Assembly: GCA_032690845.1 (NCBI GenBank)
Contig: CM064422.1
Coordinates: 6,200,001 to 6,264,000 of the forward strand
Direction of reading: 5' to 3'
DNA: 64,000 nucleotides
From: Eleusine coracana subsp. coracana
Taxonomy: Eukaryota; Streptophyta; Magnoliopsida; Poales; Poaceae
Part shown: one piece after another, positions 22,101 through 34,600 of the stretch
How positions within the stretch are numbered: the stretch's first letter is position 1
Layout: every line of letters begins with the position of its first letter
The notes under the pieces: model-generated
Seen by the model: the letters and a program-made list of their open reading frames with translations, nothing else
Database searches by the model: none
What the model was told of the DNA's origin: nothing
Program-made: the position numbers and the translations under genes

Positions 22101-24143
22101 TTGTACAAAATTACCTAAAAAGTTAACCAGTTAGCAAGCCAAATGAGACAGAAAGTCAATGACAAATTAGTGCATAAGGCAGCAAAAAATAAATTAACAG
22201 AAGCAACAAAAACAATTAATTAGTGTGTGCACACATGTGTGCAAGTGCGGGTGTGAGAGGGTGTCACAAGATTAGTTAATCCACCTAATAGCAGTAGTGC
22301 TACCAACCTGCCCATCAGACCCTGCGGAAAATACCCTGTTCTGACTAGGCATAGTTGCTAGTGCATTTACATCGCCTTTGTGACGAGAGTGAGCTTGTAA
22401 AAGAGTTCCAAGGTGGCTGTCCCAAAACTGTACAGTGCCAGTACTATCTCCACTTACAAGTGTTCCACACCTAGGCAGCAGCAGTGCAGCACCAATAATC
22501 AGTACAAGAAAATTAAGGGGAGAAAATGAAATTCAGAAAAGATACTAATACAAAAACTGGTTCACCTCAGAAACAATAATGACCAGATACAAAGTTCAGG
22601 TCCAGTACCAGCTCCTCCTAACCCAGCAGTGATACGATATTTCTCTTGGAATGATGTTGAATCCCAACATCTAATCAAACTACCAATGCCAGCAAAAAAA
22701 AAAAAAAACCATAAGAATGCAAGTATACATCCCCAAGAATTGATGAAATGTAATCAGACAGAGAAATGTTAAGAGAAACACGCAAGGTGATATGTTGTTT
22801 ATTAGCACAAAGATAGCTTATACAATCATCACTATTACATCAAAAAGGAAAGTTGAACATACCCATCACTGCTTCCTGAAAATACAAACTTGCCATTATT
22901 ACTCCAGGTGACACTCAGCATTCGCCCTGCAAGAAGGTAAAAATGTAACTGCCAAAGTTGAAATTCATCACAATGACCAAAAATGAAATGTTCATTGGAC
23001 ATACCGCTTACTCTCGGGAGAGCTCTGTAGTAAGTCAATGCTCCTGATTCAGGTACATGATATAAACGTACTGAGCCATCATCACAGGCAAGTGCCAACC
23101 GCTGGAACTCATTCACATAATATGAAGAGCTTGTCTTGGATGAACCAGCTTCATCATCAGAGCTATCACCATCATCTATATTACTGGTGTCTGAATCACT
23201 ATCGTCATTTTGATTGGAATTACCATTTATGGGAAATCCAAAGCCTTTAATCTCAGAACTTTTGGGATCAACTGAAGGCTCCATAGCCATCTGCCAGATT
23301 GGTACTCCAATTGTATCTAGGACTGTCTGCAAAGCAAAGATGCTGCTCAATCACTAAATTCATGAAACTAAAATGGCTATTAAATAGATAACGGGTAAAA
23401 AGTGTAGATAGATACAATCATCAACATTTGGTGTATGACTAACAAGACTTGAAGCCATATTTCATTATTTCAATCATATTGTATTCTCCAATATCTATAC
23501 CCGGCACTTCTATATATCTTAATTCACTACCCTTTCAACCTCCTTTGACTTATACAGAACCTTAGCTCACAATTACACTGGTCTGATTTCTATCTATCTC
23601 GAATAATCTCACATTTTGGTTCACTAACAATCCAATTTACCAGTACACCATACACAAACTATTCACAATTATCCTCAGATAAAAATACAACTGAAACTAC
23701 AATGTAGTACAAGCAAAGCAAGCGAAGCAGATACCTTCTGATGCAGGTGAAAGAGATCCCACTCAGACACCGACCCATCAACGCTGGAGGAGAGCAGCCG
23801 TCCGATTGCTTCACCTACGCCTCTCCACCCCCATACCAGCGATGTGACCCTTGATTCGGCCTTCCCTTGTATCGTCTGCACCCACACAAACCCCCAATCA
23901 GGTCACTGAACTCCCAGACTGCAGGAAGGAAACCGCAGGGCCAGGAGGGGATGGGCGATGAGAGCGTACAAGCTGGTGGTGCCAGCCGACGGAGCCCGGG
24001 GAGACGAGCCAGAGCTCAAGGGAGCCGTCCTCGCGCGCGGCAGCAACCTGGGATGCGCAGGGGGAGGTGGCTAGCGCGACGACTGGGGAGGGGGACCACG
24101 CAACCGCGCCGCCGCCGCAGCGGTGGACGCGGAGCTTCTCCAT
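19191..24143 (-). CDS. UTP4: WD40 protein of the UTP4/Cirhin type (small-subunit processome)
   Basis: Eleven exons on the minus strand: 24143-23970, 23875-23735, 23326-23005, 22926-22863, 22679-22566, 22470-22308, 22114-21964, 21879-21302, 20489-20308, 20203-19949, 19494-19191; 815 residues, every junction in frame. UTP4 is part of the t-UTP complex of the nucleolar U3 processome, needed for pre-18S rRNA processing. The N-terminus VHRCGGGAVAWSPSP and an array of WD repeats (SSSVDGSVSEWDLF, LACDDGSVRLYHV, FSGSSDGLIRCWD, VSGDSTGTVQFWD, FSAGSDGQVILYKV) fit this family. An acidic Ser/Asp-rich insert lies around residues 140-160. The C-terminus has a Lys-rich stretch (KTMKKKQKRKACDEELKQGK). Length fits plant and yeast members. 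A telo-box precedes the start. Confidence 0.85.
19554..19621. repeat. 34-bp tandem duplication in UTP4-like last intron
   Basis: Two identical 34-bp units beginning aagtctgatgtaacaccaaa at 19554 and 19588. Confidence 0.95.
20604..20883. repeat. 140-bp tandem duplication in UTP4-like intron 8
   Basis: Two units (20604-20743 and 20744-20883) starting aacactgattgccactgaag; they differ by only a handful of substitutions and have the same length. Entirely intronic. Confidence 0.95.
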
Positions 24144-24297
24144 GAGGCAGCAGCCCGATGCCGGGGCGGCGGCGGCGATCAGGTCGTTCTAGAAGGTCTG
24201 GAAGGGGCTCTGTTGGCCTCACGGTGGCACGATGTGGCGCGGTGCGGGGCGGCGCGAGGGGAGTGGGAGACGCTCGAGAGAGGCGGCTCGCCGCTCG

Positions 24298-24307
24298 TTA
24301 GGGTTTT
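24298..24307 (-). promoter_or_regulatory. Telo-box-like motif upstream of UTP4-like gene
   Basis: On the minus strand AAAACCCTAA, about 155 bp upstream of the start. A TGGGCC/GGCCCA site-II-like word lies further upstream near 24404-24417. This pairing is typical of plant ribosome-biogenesis genes. Confidence 0.55.
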
Positions 24308-24419
24308 GATGGCGAGGACTCCAGTAGGGTTGGGTTCGTTGATGGCCGCGTGCGTGCGGGCTACGTGACATGAAAATCGGTGGCCCTGTTCGAAGCTGTG
24401 GTTTGGCCCAGTGGGCTTC

Positions 24420-26660
24420 AAGAATGAACATCACTCGTCACCGAATGTTTATTTTCGTCAATAAACATTCCAACGTTTTCCATCTCCAAATATCGACTAA
24501 ACATCTCAAAAGTTTCAAATGTACACCGCATATTCAATGTGAAACTTTGTTTCCACAAAATTCACTTCCTTTGTAATACAACAGTATACAAAGTTAAGTG
24601 AAAAAATCAAATCGCATAAATAGTTTTCCAACAACATTTAGTAATTTCACATCGTGTTGTATCAAAAACTATGATGTCAATTTTCAGAATTTGTAAAATA
24701 AATTTTTATATCCGTACTCACAAGACAGCCTCTCAAGTAGTTTCTTTGGAATTGGTGCGGCCAGATACATGATGATAGTTTTCAAAAACACAGTGTCGGC
24801 TTTCTGTATACAAAAATAGTTGTATCTTTACAAAATTATTACTTTATAACTAGGGGTAAGAAAGAAAGATGGATAACCTTTATTGAGAGGGAAGAAATTC
24901 CTTGTAAGCAAATCCATCGAAAGATCCGGCTGCTTTACACTAAAAAAATATATTTTGTCGCACTTTCAAGATTGTTCAAAGTCTCAAAATATCACTAACT
25001 CATTAGAGTTGAGGCGTCACGCTTGATGAAAAGTCAGATCCAAGGTAGATTTTGATGGTGTCAGAAAAGATGAAGTAATAAATATGGAGAAATAAGTATG
25101 ACGTCTAAAGAAATTTGCAAACCTAGCTAAAAGGAGTCCTTACTCGCTTTGGATTGCACTGAACACACCATGGATCATCACAATTGAGCATTGGATCTTC
25201 GGATTCATCACATCCTCCCTTTTAGATTCATCGTATCAATCCACTCTACGAAGGAGGTGTTTTTAAGATTTGGTGGTGGTGGAGAAAGACGGTCATATAC
25301 AATTAATTCACTCCATAAAGGTGTCGGAAAGGCTCCATGAAAAATTACCAATGGTGGTGAGATTGGTTTACAGAGTGATAGAACACGAAAGTGGAGAAAG
25401 GGGGAAGAGGAACATGCGAGTGTGAAAGACGTGAAGAGGAAATGAGTAAATTATTTATATAGGTGGTTTGTCCTCCGTAATATTTGACAGTATGTTAGTG
25501 ACATCATTATCATACTGTCTTGTATGACGTCTTGAAATTTATGTTCAATATGTATATAATAGTTATTTAACCAACACACAAATTACTTTATAGATATTTT
25601 ATTTTCTTTCTAATAAAAGCAACTCTCATATCTCTTTACACTTATAAAAAAAGACATGTTTCTTCTTCTATAGTAGATTGGATATCGTTACGCCTGTCTG
25701 CACGAACATAGTGAAGACGGTGGAAGCCTTGCTTTTGGTTGATTTTTTTTTTCTTTTAAATTGAGACTTTTTTAAAATTTTGAACTGAAATATTTGTACT
25801 CAGTTGAAACTTGAGTGCTAGCTAATTAACTGACCAACTATATAACTGGACAATTAAATATGTATTAAAACCTCAACGGTAATCTTACCACGAATGTAAT
25901 TGTACGTATGGTTATATGTAGCATCGTCGTTGCTTCTTTTTTGTGTGCGTGAAAAAAGAATTGTTGCACATTCAAATGCACCAACCTTGTGAAGTGTCGA
26001 GTCGGACTGCCTATCGAGATCGAAGCCCGTTGCTATCGACAGGCGCGCTGGGCGTTCGGGCAGTGTGTGTCTGTCTCCTCCTCGCGCAGTCACGCTACTT
26101 GAACACCCTCCCGGGCTGCCTCTGCTTGCTTTCTTCCTGGACCGTCCAGTCCAGGCGTCCACCACTTGTTACCGATGACCGTGAGGGGAGTGTGACCGTG
26201 TTGGTCGCAAGCGTCCAGAGCTCACACTGAGATCTGGAATATGCCATCGCCAGTTCACCAGCACCGGGGAGCCAATGCGTGGCTGCCGTGCCGGCCGCGC
26301 CGTGGGCCCCGCAGAGTACCATGAGAGACACGAGAGCTTCCAAAAGGAAAAGAGCAGCGGGCAGGGGGCGACGTGTGGACGTCCGGCCTCGCGCCGGATA
26401 GCGTGGCAACCGAGCGCGAGGAAAATCTCATCCTCCAGGTCACTGACGTCCCTGTCCCAACCAGCGTCGGGCCCACATGTCAGATGCGGTGCTTAAAACA
26501 GAGGGTGAGGTGAGCTTTCAACAATCTCCGTCGCCTCGCCGTTCTTTTGCGTCTCTCCAGCTATAGCCGCGGCCGAGGAGAGACTCACGGGAACGGGAGC
26601 TTTGAAGACGCGACAGCTGCCTGCCATTGTTTAGTCCAGCGAAGGAGCTAGATCGCTCGG
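24420..26660. other. Intergenic region upstream of ADP-glucose pyrophosphorylase gene
   Basis: The left part (24420-25860) is AT-rich with no supported gene or recognisable transposon. From about 25980 GC content rises into the probable promoter and 5' UTR of the next gene. No clear TATA box could be assigned. Confidence 0.4.
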
Positions 26661-26672
26661 GTTCAGCTAGCG

Positions 26673-29600
26673 ATGGACCTGCGCGTGGCTGCCGCACCAG
26701 CCGCCGTGCGCGTGCTCGGCGGGGGCGCCGCGCGGATGCCGCCGCGGCCGTGGGCGCTCCCCGGACGGAGGCGGCTCTCCGTGCGGATGTCCGTCGCGAC
26801 CACCGAGGCGGCCTCCGCCGCTGCTGCCGTGGGCGGCGTGAGTGTGCTCTCTCACTGTCTTTGTCTTAGTCTCTGTTCATCTCGGCCGCGTCCCTCTGAC
26901 TAGATACTAGCTGTGAGTGATTAACGCGCGGGTGTCTTTTGGTGTGGTGCAGTCGGAGGAGGAGATGCTGGAGGCGAGGGACCCCAAGACGGTGGTGGCG
27001 GTCATCCTCGGCGGCGGCGCCGGGACCAGGCTCTTCCCACTCACCAAGCGCAGGGCCAAGCCAGCGGTGAGTACTCGTACAACTTCCCTTAGTTCTAGAC
27101 AAACTACAGACAGATACGATGTGAGGTCTGTAACCTTTTTGCATTTCCAGGTGCCGATTGGCGGCGCGTACAGGCTGATCGACGTGCCCATGAGCAACTG
27201 CATAAACAGCGGGATCAACAAGATGTACATCCTCACCCAGTTCAACTCGCAGTCCCTCAACCGTCACCTCTCCAGGGCCTACGATTTCAGCAACGGCGTC
27301 GCGTTCGGAGACGGGTTCATGGAGGTGCCGGATTTCACACTCTCGTTAATTCGTGCTACTACACCTTTGATTATCAGAATGTATGACAGGTACGGAACCA
27401 CACTGTGTTTTCTGTTTCAGGTTCTGGCAGCGACGCAGAGGCCTGGGACGGAGGGGAAGAGGTGGTTTCAGGGTACTGCCGACGCGGTTCGGCAGTTCGA
27501 CTGGCTTTTCGATGTATGCCTTTCTCTTAGCTTATCGGTTGTACACTTGTACTCAATCTCAATGCATGCTTTGCCTTTTGGATGTGAAGTGTGATGCAGT
27601 GTGTGCACGTATGGTCAGGGTGGTAAAAAAAAAACATGTCCACAAGGTGCCAATGTAGTATAAGCCACTACGATAGAACAATGTTTAGTGCTTATGGAAT
27701 TCTACTGGTCTGAGATGAAAGGCATTTGTGTGTTTTATGGGACATCAATATGAGTGAACGATTCATGTTCTGATCTCAACTGCTGTTCAGTTACTGATAC
27801 CACTATTCAGACTGAATCTCAGTAATGCAAGGAACTTAGGATGTTAATAAAAATAGTATTACTATACTTACTGTACCTCATAATGCCCTTAGGATGTTTA
27901 CTATAATGCACTGACTGTTATTACACAATGTTGCACCATTATATTATTTCACTGTACAAAAGCAATATACCAGAAAAATGGATTGTTGTTCCTTGCAGAA
28001 ACTGTGATTAATGTGCTGTGTTTTTCTGCTTCAGGATGCCAGAGCTAAAGACATTGAAGATGTGTTGATTCTTTCTGGTGATCACCTCTACCGTATGGAC
28101 TACATGGACTTTGTTCAGGTGACTTGAAGCAGAATAAATTATTTGACACTGCTGGCTGTTAAAAGTAATACAAAGTCAAATTACTGTTGGCAATTCATTT
28201 TGCAGTCTCATCGACAAAGAGGCGCAGGCATCAGCATATGTTGCTTGCCAATGGATGACAGGTGACTCCCTTTTCTTTTTTGTACAGGACAGTGGAAGTG
28301 GCATTCCACAACCCTTATATATGTTTCCACTCGTTCAATGTGGTCTTTTTGGATGTGTTACATGTGAATGACTTCTATTTTTATGGCAGCCGAGCATCTG
28401 ATTTTGGTCTGATGAAGATAGACGACTCAGGAAGAGTTGTTTCATTTAGTGAAAAGCCAAAAGGCGATGACTTGAAGGCCATGGTAAGTTGAATCTATTT
28501 TTCAATGCCAGCTGACTGTCCGCAGTCTCTGGGTCAGCCATTTACTAAATTAGAACCTCTTTTAGATGGCGCAATGCATGTCATGAAATTGCATAAACAA
28601 GAGTCTATTAAAATGAGGCAGAGGCTTATCAGGTATTCATTTTTTTATGGGCAGCAAGTTGACACCACAGTACTAGGCTTATCAGAGGAGGAAGCAAAAA
28701 AGAAACCATACATAGCTTCAATGGGGGTCTATGTATTTAAAAAAGAGATACTCCTAAACCTTTTAAGGTATGATTCGACTCACTGGATCCCATAAAACTT
28801 TCAGTACATGATGTTAAGGGTATAGGAGTCATATTAGGAGTCTTTATTATAAAGTTCTTGTCCTATTTGTATTCGCACCAATGTACTCATACATAGGCTC
28901 CATGGCGACGGATGTTGTGTGGAGTTCAGAAGCCACATTTTCTGCTCGAAATTTTTAGGTTGATTAAGATGCAGTTATAGAACATGCATCGATATAACTG
29001 TTTTCAGATCTTAATCTGTATGTATCATCGTTAGGTCAGATGGCGTTTTCCCACTGCAAATGATTTTGGATCAGAAATAATACCAGCTTCAGCAAAAGAA
29101 ATCAATGTAAAGGTATGTGTTTAACATCACAAGTTTCTTCATGCAGTAGGTACACTGTGCACTATATCACTGCTCATATTCCTTCTAGTTGTTGAAAATG
29201 GTTGTAAAGAAATCAGTGTAAAGGTGCTCTCTTCTTTTCCAAGCAGTACCTGCATTTGCATTGTTTCTTACAGTCTGGCCCCTATAAACTTTTTCTTTTA
29301 TGTATCAACGCTGCATGCTAAATCTTTTCCTTAAAACCTTTAACTTCCATATCATGTTTTCTGGCATCTAATATGGCTCGTTTCAGGCATACCTTTTCAA
29401 TGATTACTGGGAAGATATTGGAACAATTAAGTCCTTCTTTGAGGCAAACCTTGCCCTCGCTGAACAGGTATGCCTTATGATCATGTTGATTTGCCTTTTT
29501 TACAACTTTTTCTTCGTTTTTTACCCTGAATACAGGAGTGCTGAAGTGAACCCCTTCACGGGCAGCTATTCATATATGATGCTACTTTTTGCATCATTTA

Positions 29601-30949
29601 TCAGACATTTGTATTGTAATGGTCTTAGTGTGAAGACTTAAACCCTTCGTAACCTATGCAGCCTCCAAGGTTCAGCTTTTATGATGCTAACAAACCAATG
29701 TTCACATCACGACGAAACCTGCCACCGTCTATAATCAATAATAGTAAGGTACGTGACATCCTACCTGAAACTAGCTGGGCTCATCAAACATTCCCTTTTC
29801 GTGCCAGTTTAGCCAGTCCCAAATGTTATTTATTTCACACGTATTTTAAAACAGCGATAATGGTATCATGGTGCCACGCCTTTTCATCCTCACTACTACT
29901 GAATTTTGTTTTTCATAACCAAGTACTATTACGTTTTTATTCCAAATAATAACTAAGTACTGTACTTCATAACTAAGTTCAGTTGATTTCCTACTACGTT
30001 CAAACTAACATTTGGGGTCATTGCAGATAACTGATTCAATCATTTCCCACGGATGCTTCTTGGATAACTGCAGAATAGAACACAGTGTTGTTGGAGTCCG
30101 TTCTCGGATAGGCTCCAATGTGCACCTCAAGGTCAGACATCCAAATTTAGGTTCAATATTCCATTCTATTTTCTTGTGAAGAGAAGTATTCCATTCTATG
30201 GAGATAAAGGAACAAAAAGTAATCTTTTTTGACAGGAAACAAAAAGTAAAATTTGAGAAACAAGTAGAACAGATCGTAGTGTTCTGCTGTTAGGAGGTAA
30301 TATTTCGTTTGCTGTTTTCTTACAGGATACAGTAATGCTCGGTGCTGATTATTATGAAACTGATGTGGAAAGAGGTGAACTGCTCGCGGAAGGAAAGGTT
30401 CCAATTGGGATCGGGGAGAATACAATGATTCAGTATGCAATGATAGTTTCCTGAGAAGTACAGGTCCATTTTTAGACATAAATGATTATTCAATCCTCAT
30501 GTGTTCCTGTTTGTTCACTGCAGAAAGTGCATCATAGACAAGAATGCAAAGATAGGAAAGAATGTGACCATCTCCAACTCTGAGGTACTCCTGTTCACCG
30601 CCACATATTCTCTTGAATAACAGTACTATTTTTTGACGAATACGAATAACAGTACTATGACTACCAACAAACAAGTTATAAAGAGTCAACAAACAATATT
30701 TGCAAGTTGCACATATTAAGATGGCCACAATGTACATGTTATCTCTAGCTGTAAGATGGTATTTGCTTTTGAGAGCATTGCTCTCTTTTCCCCAGTGCAC
30801 ATTCTTCAGAGATTTAAAAATCTGGACGGCTTTTGGACCTTTTGCAGGGTGTAGAGGAATCTGATAGAACTTCCGAAGGCTTCTACATCCGTTCCGGCAT
30901 CACCATCGTACTAAAGAACTCTATAATTGCTGATGGAACCGTGATATGA
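26673..30949 (+). CDS. AGPL: ADP-glucose pyrophosphorylase large subunit, leaf/embryo type, plastid-targeted
   Basis: Fifteen exons: 26673-26837, 26953-27066, 27151-27324, 27421-27513, 28035-28118, 28206-28261, 28390-28483, 28655-28767, 29040-29112, 29387-29467, 29662-29748, 30027-30131, 30326-30432, 30524-30584, 30848-30949; 502 residues, in frame. With the small subunit it makes ADP-glucose and pyrophosphate from glucose-1-phosphate and ATP, the committed step of starch synthesis. Residues 1-55 are Ala/Arg-rich with no acidic run, as in a plastid transit peptide. Nucleotidyltransferase motifs: ILGGGAGTRLFPLTKRRAKP, IDVPMSNCINSGINKMYILT, WFQGTADAVRQFDWLF, LSGDHLYRMDYMDF, FSEKPKGDDLKAM. The C-terminal beta-helix part ends KNSIIADGTVI. 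The KRRAKP form of the loop and the ending suggest the leaf/embryo rather than the Shrunken-2 endosperm type. Confidence 0.95.
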
Positions 30950-31418
30950 ATTGAAAAGACTCACAAGACTGGCATTTTCCACAGGAATAATCATAGTAGT
31001 TCTTTGTAGTTTTACAATAAGATGTGGAGCATTCAAGAGCTTCTCCCCGTGTTCTATTAGACTCGAATAAAGTTGTAGACCATGAACAGAACATCGCTTT
31101 AGTTTTGCTGCTTGTTGGACGATGTACAATAAAAGCTTTATCAGCTTTCAGTCTGGGTTGACACATGTGCACTTGTTTTCTCTCTTTTCCTGAATCTGAT
31201 GACAGCAGTAACATACTGATAGAGCGAGCCAGCTAGGCATCTGGTTTGTGCACTTCCAATTTTTGTGCAAGGTTGAAGCGTAGAAGCATGTTTTCAAATG
31301 TAAAAATGTTAGGCAAAACTCCTGCCGAAGGCTACTCAAAAGTAAACACTACACAGCGTCTTTAGCTTTTAAAAGCGGAGAATTAAAATACGCAACCTTC
31401 TGATTCTCAGGTCCTTCA

Positions 31419-31484
31419 GGCGGATACGTACACAGTTGCGTACATATAGGGCGTGTTTGGGCGGATACGTACACAGTTGCGTAC
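31419..31484. repeat. 25-bp direct repeat upstream of GATA gene
   Basis: ggcggatacgtacacagttg followed by cgtac occurs at 31419-31443 and 31460-31484, 41 bp apart, about 140-200 bp before the start codon. Confidence 0.85.
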
Positions 31485-31618
31485 CAAGCCTGTGCCTGTC
31501 CCGCCTGTCCCTCCTGTCCACCACCACACGTGCGCGCTCCCATCATCCATCCTCCACACGTGCTCGGACCAAGCCTGCCCCTCCTGTCCGCACATCTCCA
31601 CCGTCCGCTCCCCGGCCG

Positions 31619-34600
31619 ATGGCTGGCGAGCCCGCTGCGAACGGCCGCGATGTCCCTGCGGATTGCGCCGGTGAGGTCGACGCCTCCGCAGCGGCGGCGG
31701 GGGCGCTGCTGAGCGCGGCGTCGGAGCAGCTGACGATGGTATACCACGGCGAGGTCTACGTCTTCGACCCCGTCCCTCCCCCAAAGGTCGCGCCTTCTGC
31801 ACCCTTCCGAATTCCATCGCTTTCGGTTCTTCCCTTTAGTATTGATACCCGCGTTGACTTGTTCCGGTGGTCACTGTTCGCGTTGGGCCGGAGCTAGCGG
31901 GGCGTTGAATTGCAACCCGGAAATATGCCTTTTGTTCGTAATATTTGCGCTCAGTCGTTTTGAGAAAGCTCCACTAATTTGCACGCTTTGAATGCAGTCA
32001 TGGTGATTGGGTGGTTGTGGGGTGTGTTGTACTTCTACAAACTCTTCTTAATAAAATGATACCCAGTTTTTCTGTGTGTTCGATAAAAAAAATGGTGTGG
32101 CTGCTAATATATTCACTAATCAAATAGTGCTTTCGGTGCTCTTGGTTGAGTTTTGAAGTAAAGTTAATTCTTGTTGACAGATTAGTTGTTCTTAATGATT
32201 TGCATTAGTGTAGTTCTGTTTTACCAGATTGTGCCCTTGCGACTGTGTTATTGATCGAGATTTTACGGAAGGGGCTAATGCTAATTCGAACAAGGTTCAG
32301 TTATTTCGTTTTATCAGTTCAGCTATGCTGCTTCACTGTTCTGGACTTCTGGCACAATTAAGCCTCCCCGCAGTTGATAGATGGGTTCTATTTTTTTTTT
32401 TTTTACTTTATTGTGTTTAGTGATATCTCCCTTTGTGAGGTTTACTACTCAGTAGACATGCTTGCTGAATTGTGGAATAAATTCTGCAATGTATTGTTAG
32501 GTTGCTAGGCTACATCGTCAAAGATAATATATGTTTTCTTCTGCTAGGATTATAACTTGCATCATTTTACCTTTGTTGAATGGAAGGGAAATAGATGAAA
32601 TTATTCTGTGTTTATTTATATATTACCTTTTTCCTTAGTGTCGGGTCTGTGGTCTCGAGTTAATATACAGCGAGTGATTCATACAACATTTTCCTTGCAC
32701 CCTCTGGTACCACTGTTGACTAATGATTCTCTTTGTTCTAGTTGTTTAGGCCTTGGGGAGGTATGCAAAGTTTTATTTTTGTTTTTCTTTGGAACTATGA
32801 GAATTGTATGTTTTTGCTTATTTTGGGGAGATTATTCGGAGAGCAAGTGCCGATAGAATGAAGCAACTACTGGAGGTCTGAGATGACAGATGATAAAGTA
32901 CGTAGGGTCGGTATTAGATGTATCTTCAAAGCGATGGTCAAGGCATAAGTATGGCCAAATTAAGTCCTTCTTTAGGAATAAAGTCCTTTAGGATTTTCAT
33001 TGGTATAGCTCAATTCCTTAACCAAATTGTCGAGTAGGAGAGTGCTTGGTATATATGATCATGAGCCACCTTGTGAAAACAACTTTAGTGAAAAGTTTCA
33101 CTGACATGCATGTGTATCCTATTATAAAATGATGAGAAGGGTAAGTAAGTGTGATGCAATTATATTAGACTTGACCGGAGTTACCATATGTCAAATACAT
33201 TATTGTTTGATCTGATTATTAATGCGATGACCAGATTACAACAACAACAACAACAACAACAAAGCCTTTTTATCCCAAGCAAGTTGGGGTAGGCTAGAGA
33301 TGAAACCCATGGGAACCCAAAAAAGAAGAGAAATCACGGTTCCGGCACGTCTATTGCTAGTCTCCAAGCACTCCTATCCATAGCTAGCTCCTTAGGGATA
33401 TCCCACGCCTTCAGGTCTCTCTTAACCGACTCGTCCCAAGTCAAGTTAGGTCGGCCTCTACCTCTCTTAACATTAGCATCTCTCTTTAGAACCCCACTAC
33501 ATACCGGCGCCTCCGGAGGTCTCCGTTGGACATGTCCGAACCATCTCAACCGATGTTGAACCAATTTCTCCTCGATAGGTGCCACTCCTATCCTGTCCCG
33601 GATATCTTCATTCCGTATTCGGTCTCTTCTTGTATGCCCGCAAAACCAACGCAACATACGCATCTCTGCTACACTTAGTTGTTGAACATGTCGTCTTTTC
33701 GTAGGCCAGCACTCAGCACCGTATAACATCGCCGGACGAATTGCCGTCCTATAGAATTTACCTTTTAGCTTTTGTGGCACCCTCTTGTCGCATAAGACGC
33801 CGGATGCTTGACGCCATTTCAACCAGCCGGCTGAAATTCTATGCCTAACATCTTCATCGATGTCACCGTCCTTTTGCAACATCGATCCTAAATAACGAAA
33901 TGTATCCTTCTTGGCCACCAATTGTCCATTAAGGCTAACGTCTCCATCCTCATGTCTAGTCACGCTAAACTCGCACATCATATACTCGGTCTTGGCCCTA
34001 TTAAGTCTGAAACCCTTGCACTCTAATGTGTGCCTCCACAGCTCCAACTTCCTATTAACCCCATCCCTACTCTCGTCAACTAACACCACATCATCAGCAA
34101 AGAGCATACACCAAGGGACATCACTCTGTATTTCTCGTGTGACCTCGTCCATCACTAAAGCAAATAAATAAGGGCTCAATGTTGATCCTTGGTGTAGTCC
34201 TATTTTAATCGGAAAGTCATTGGTATCGCCATCACATGTCCGAACACACGTCCTCGCGTCCCTGTACATATCCTTGATGAGAGTAATATACTTAGTTGGG
34301 ACTTTGTGCTTCTCCAAGGCCCACCACATGACACTTCTTGGCACTTTGTCATATGCCTTCTCGAGATCAATAAAGACCATGTGTAAGTCCTTCTTTTGCT
34401 CCCGATATCTCTCCATCAATTGTCGCATTAAGAAAATCGCCTCCATGGTTGATCTTCCAGGCATGAACCCAAACTGGTTTTGCGTCCCACTTGTCACTCT
34501 TCTTAGGCGATGCTCGATGATTCTCTCCCAGAGCTTCATCGTATGGCTCATCAACTTAATCCCACGATAGTTAGTACAACTTTGAACATCTCCCTTGTTC

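Noticed and set aside
33238..33262. CAA/ACA trinucleotide array as an independent microsatellite
   Set aside because: It is the 3' tail of the RTE element, as is the one at 41721.
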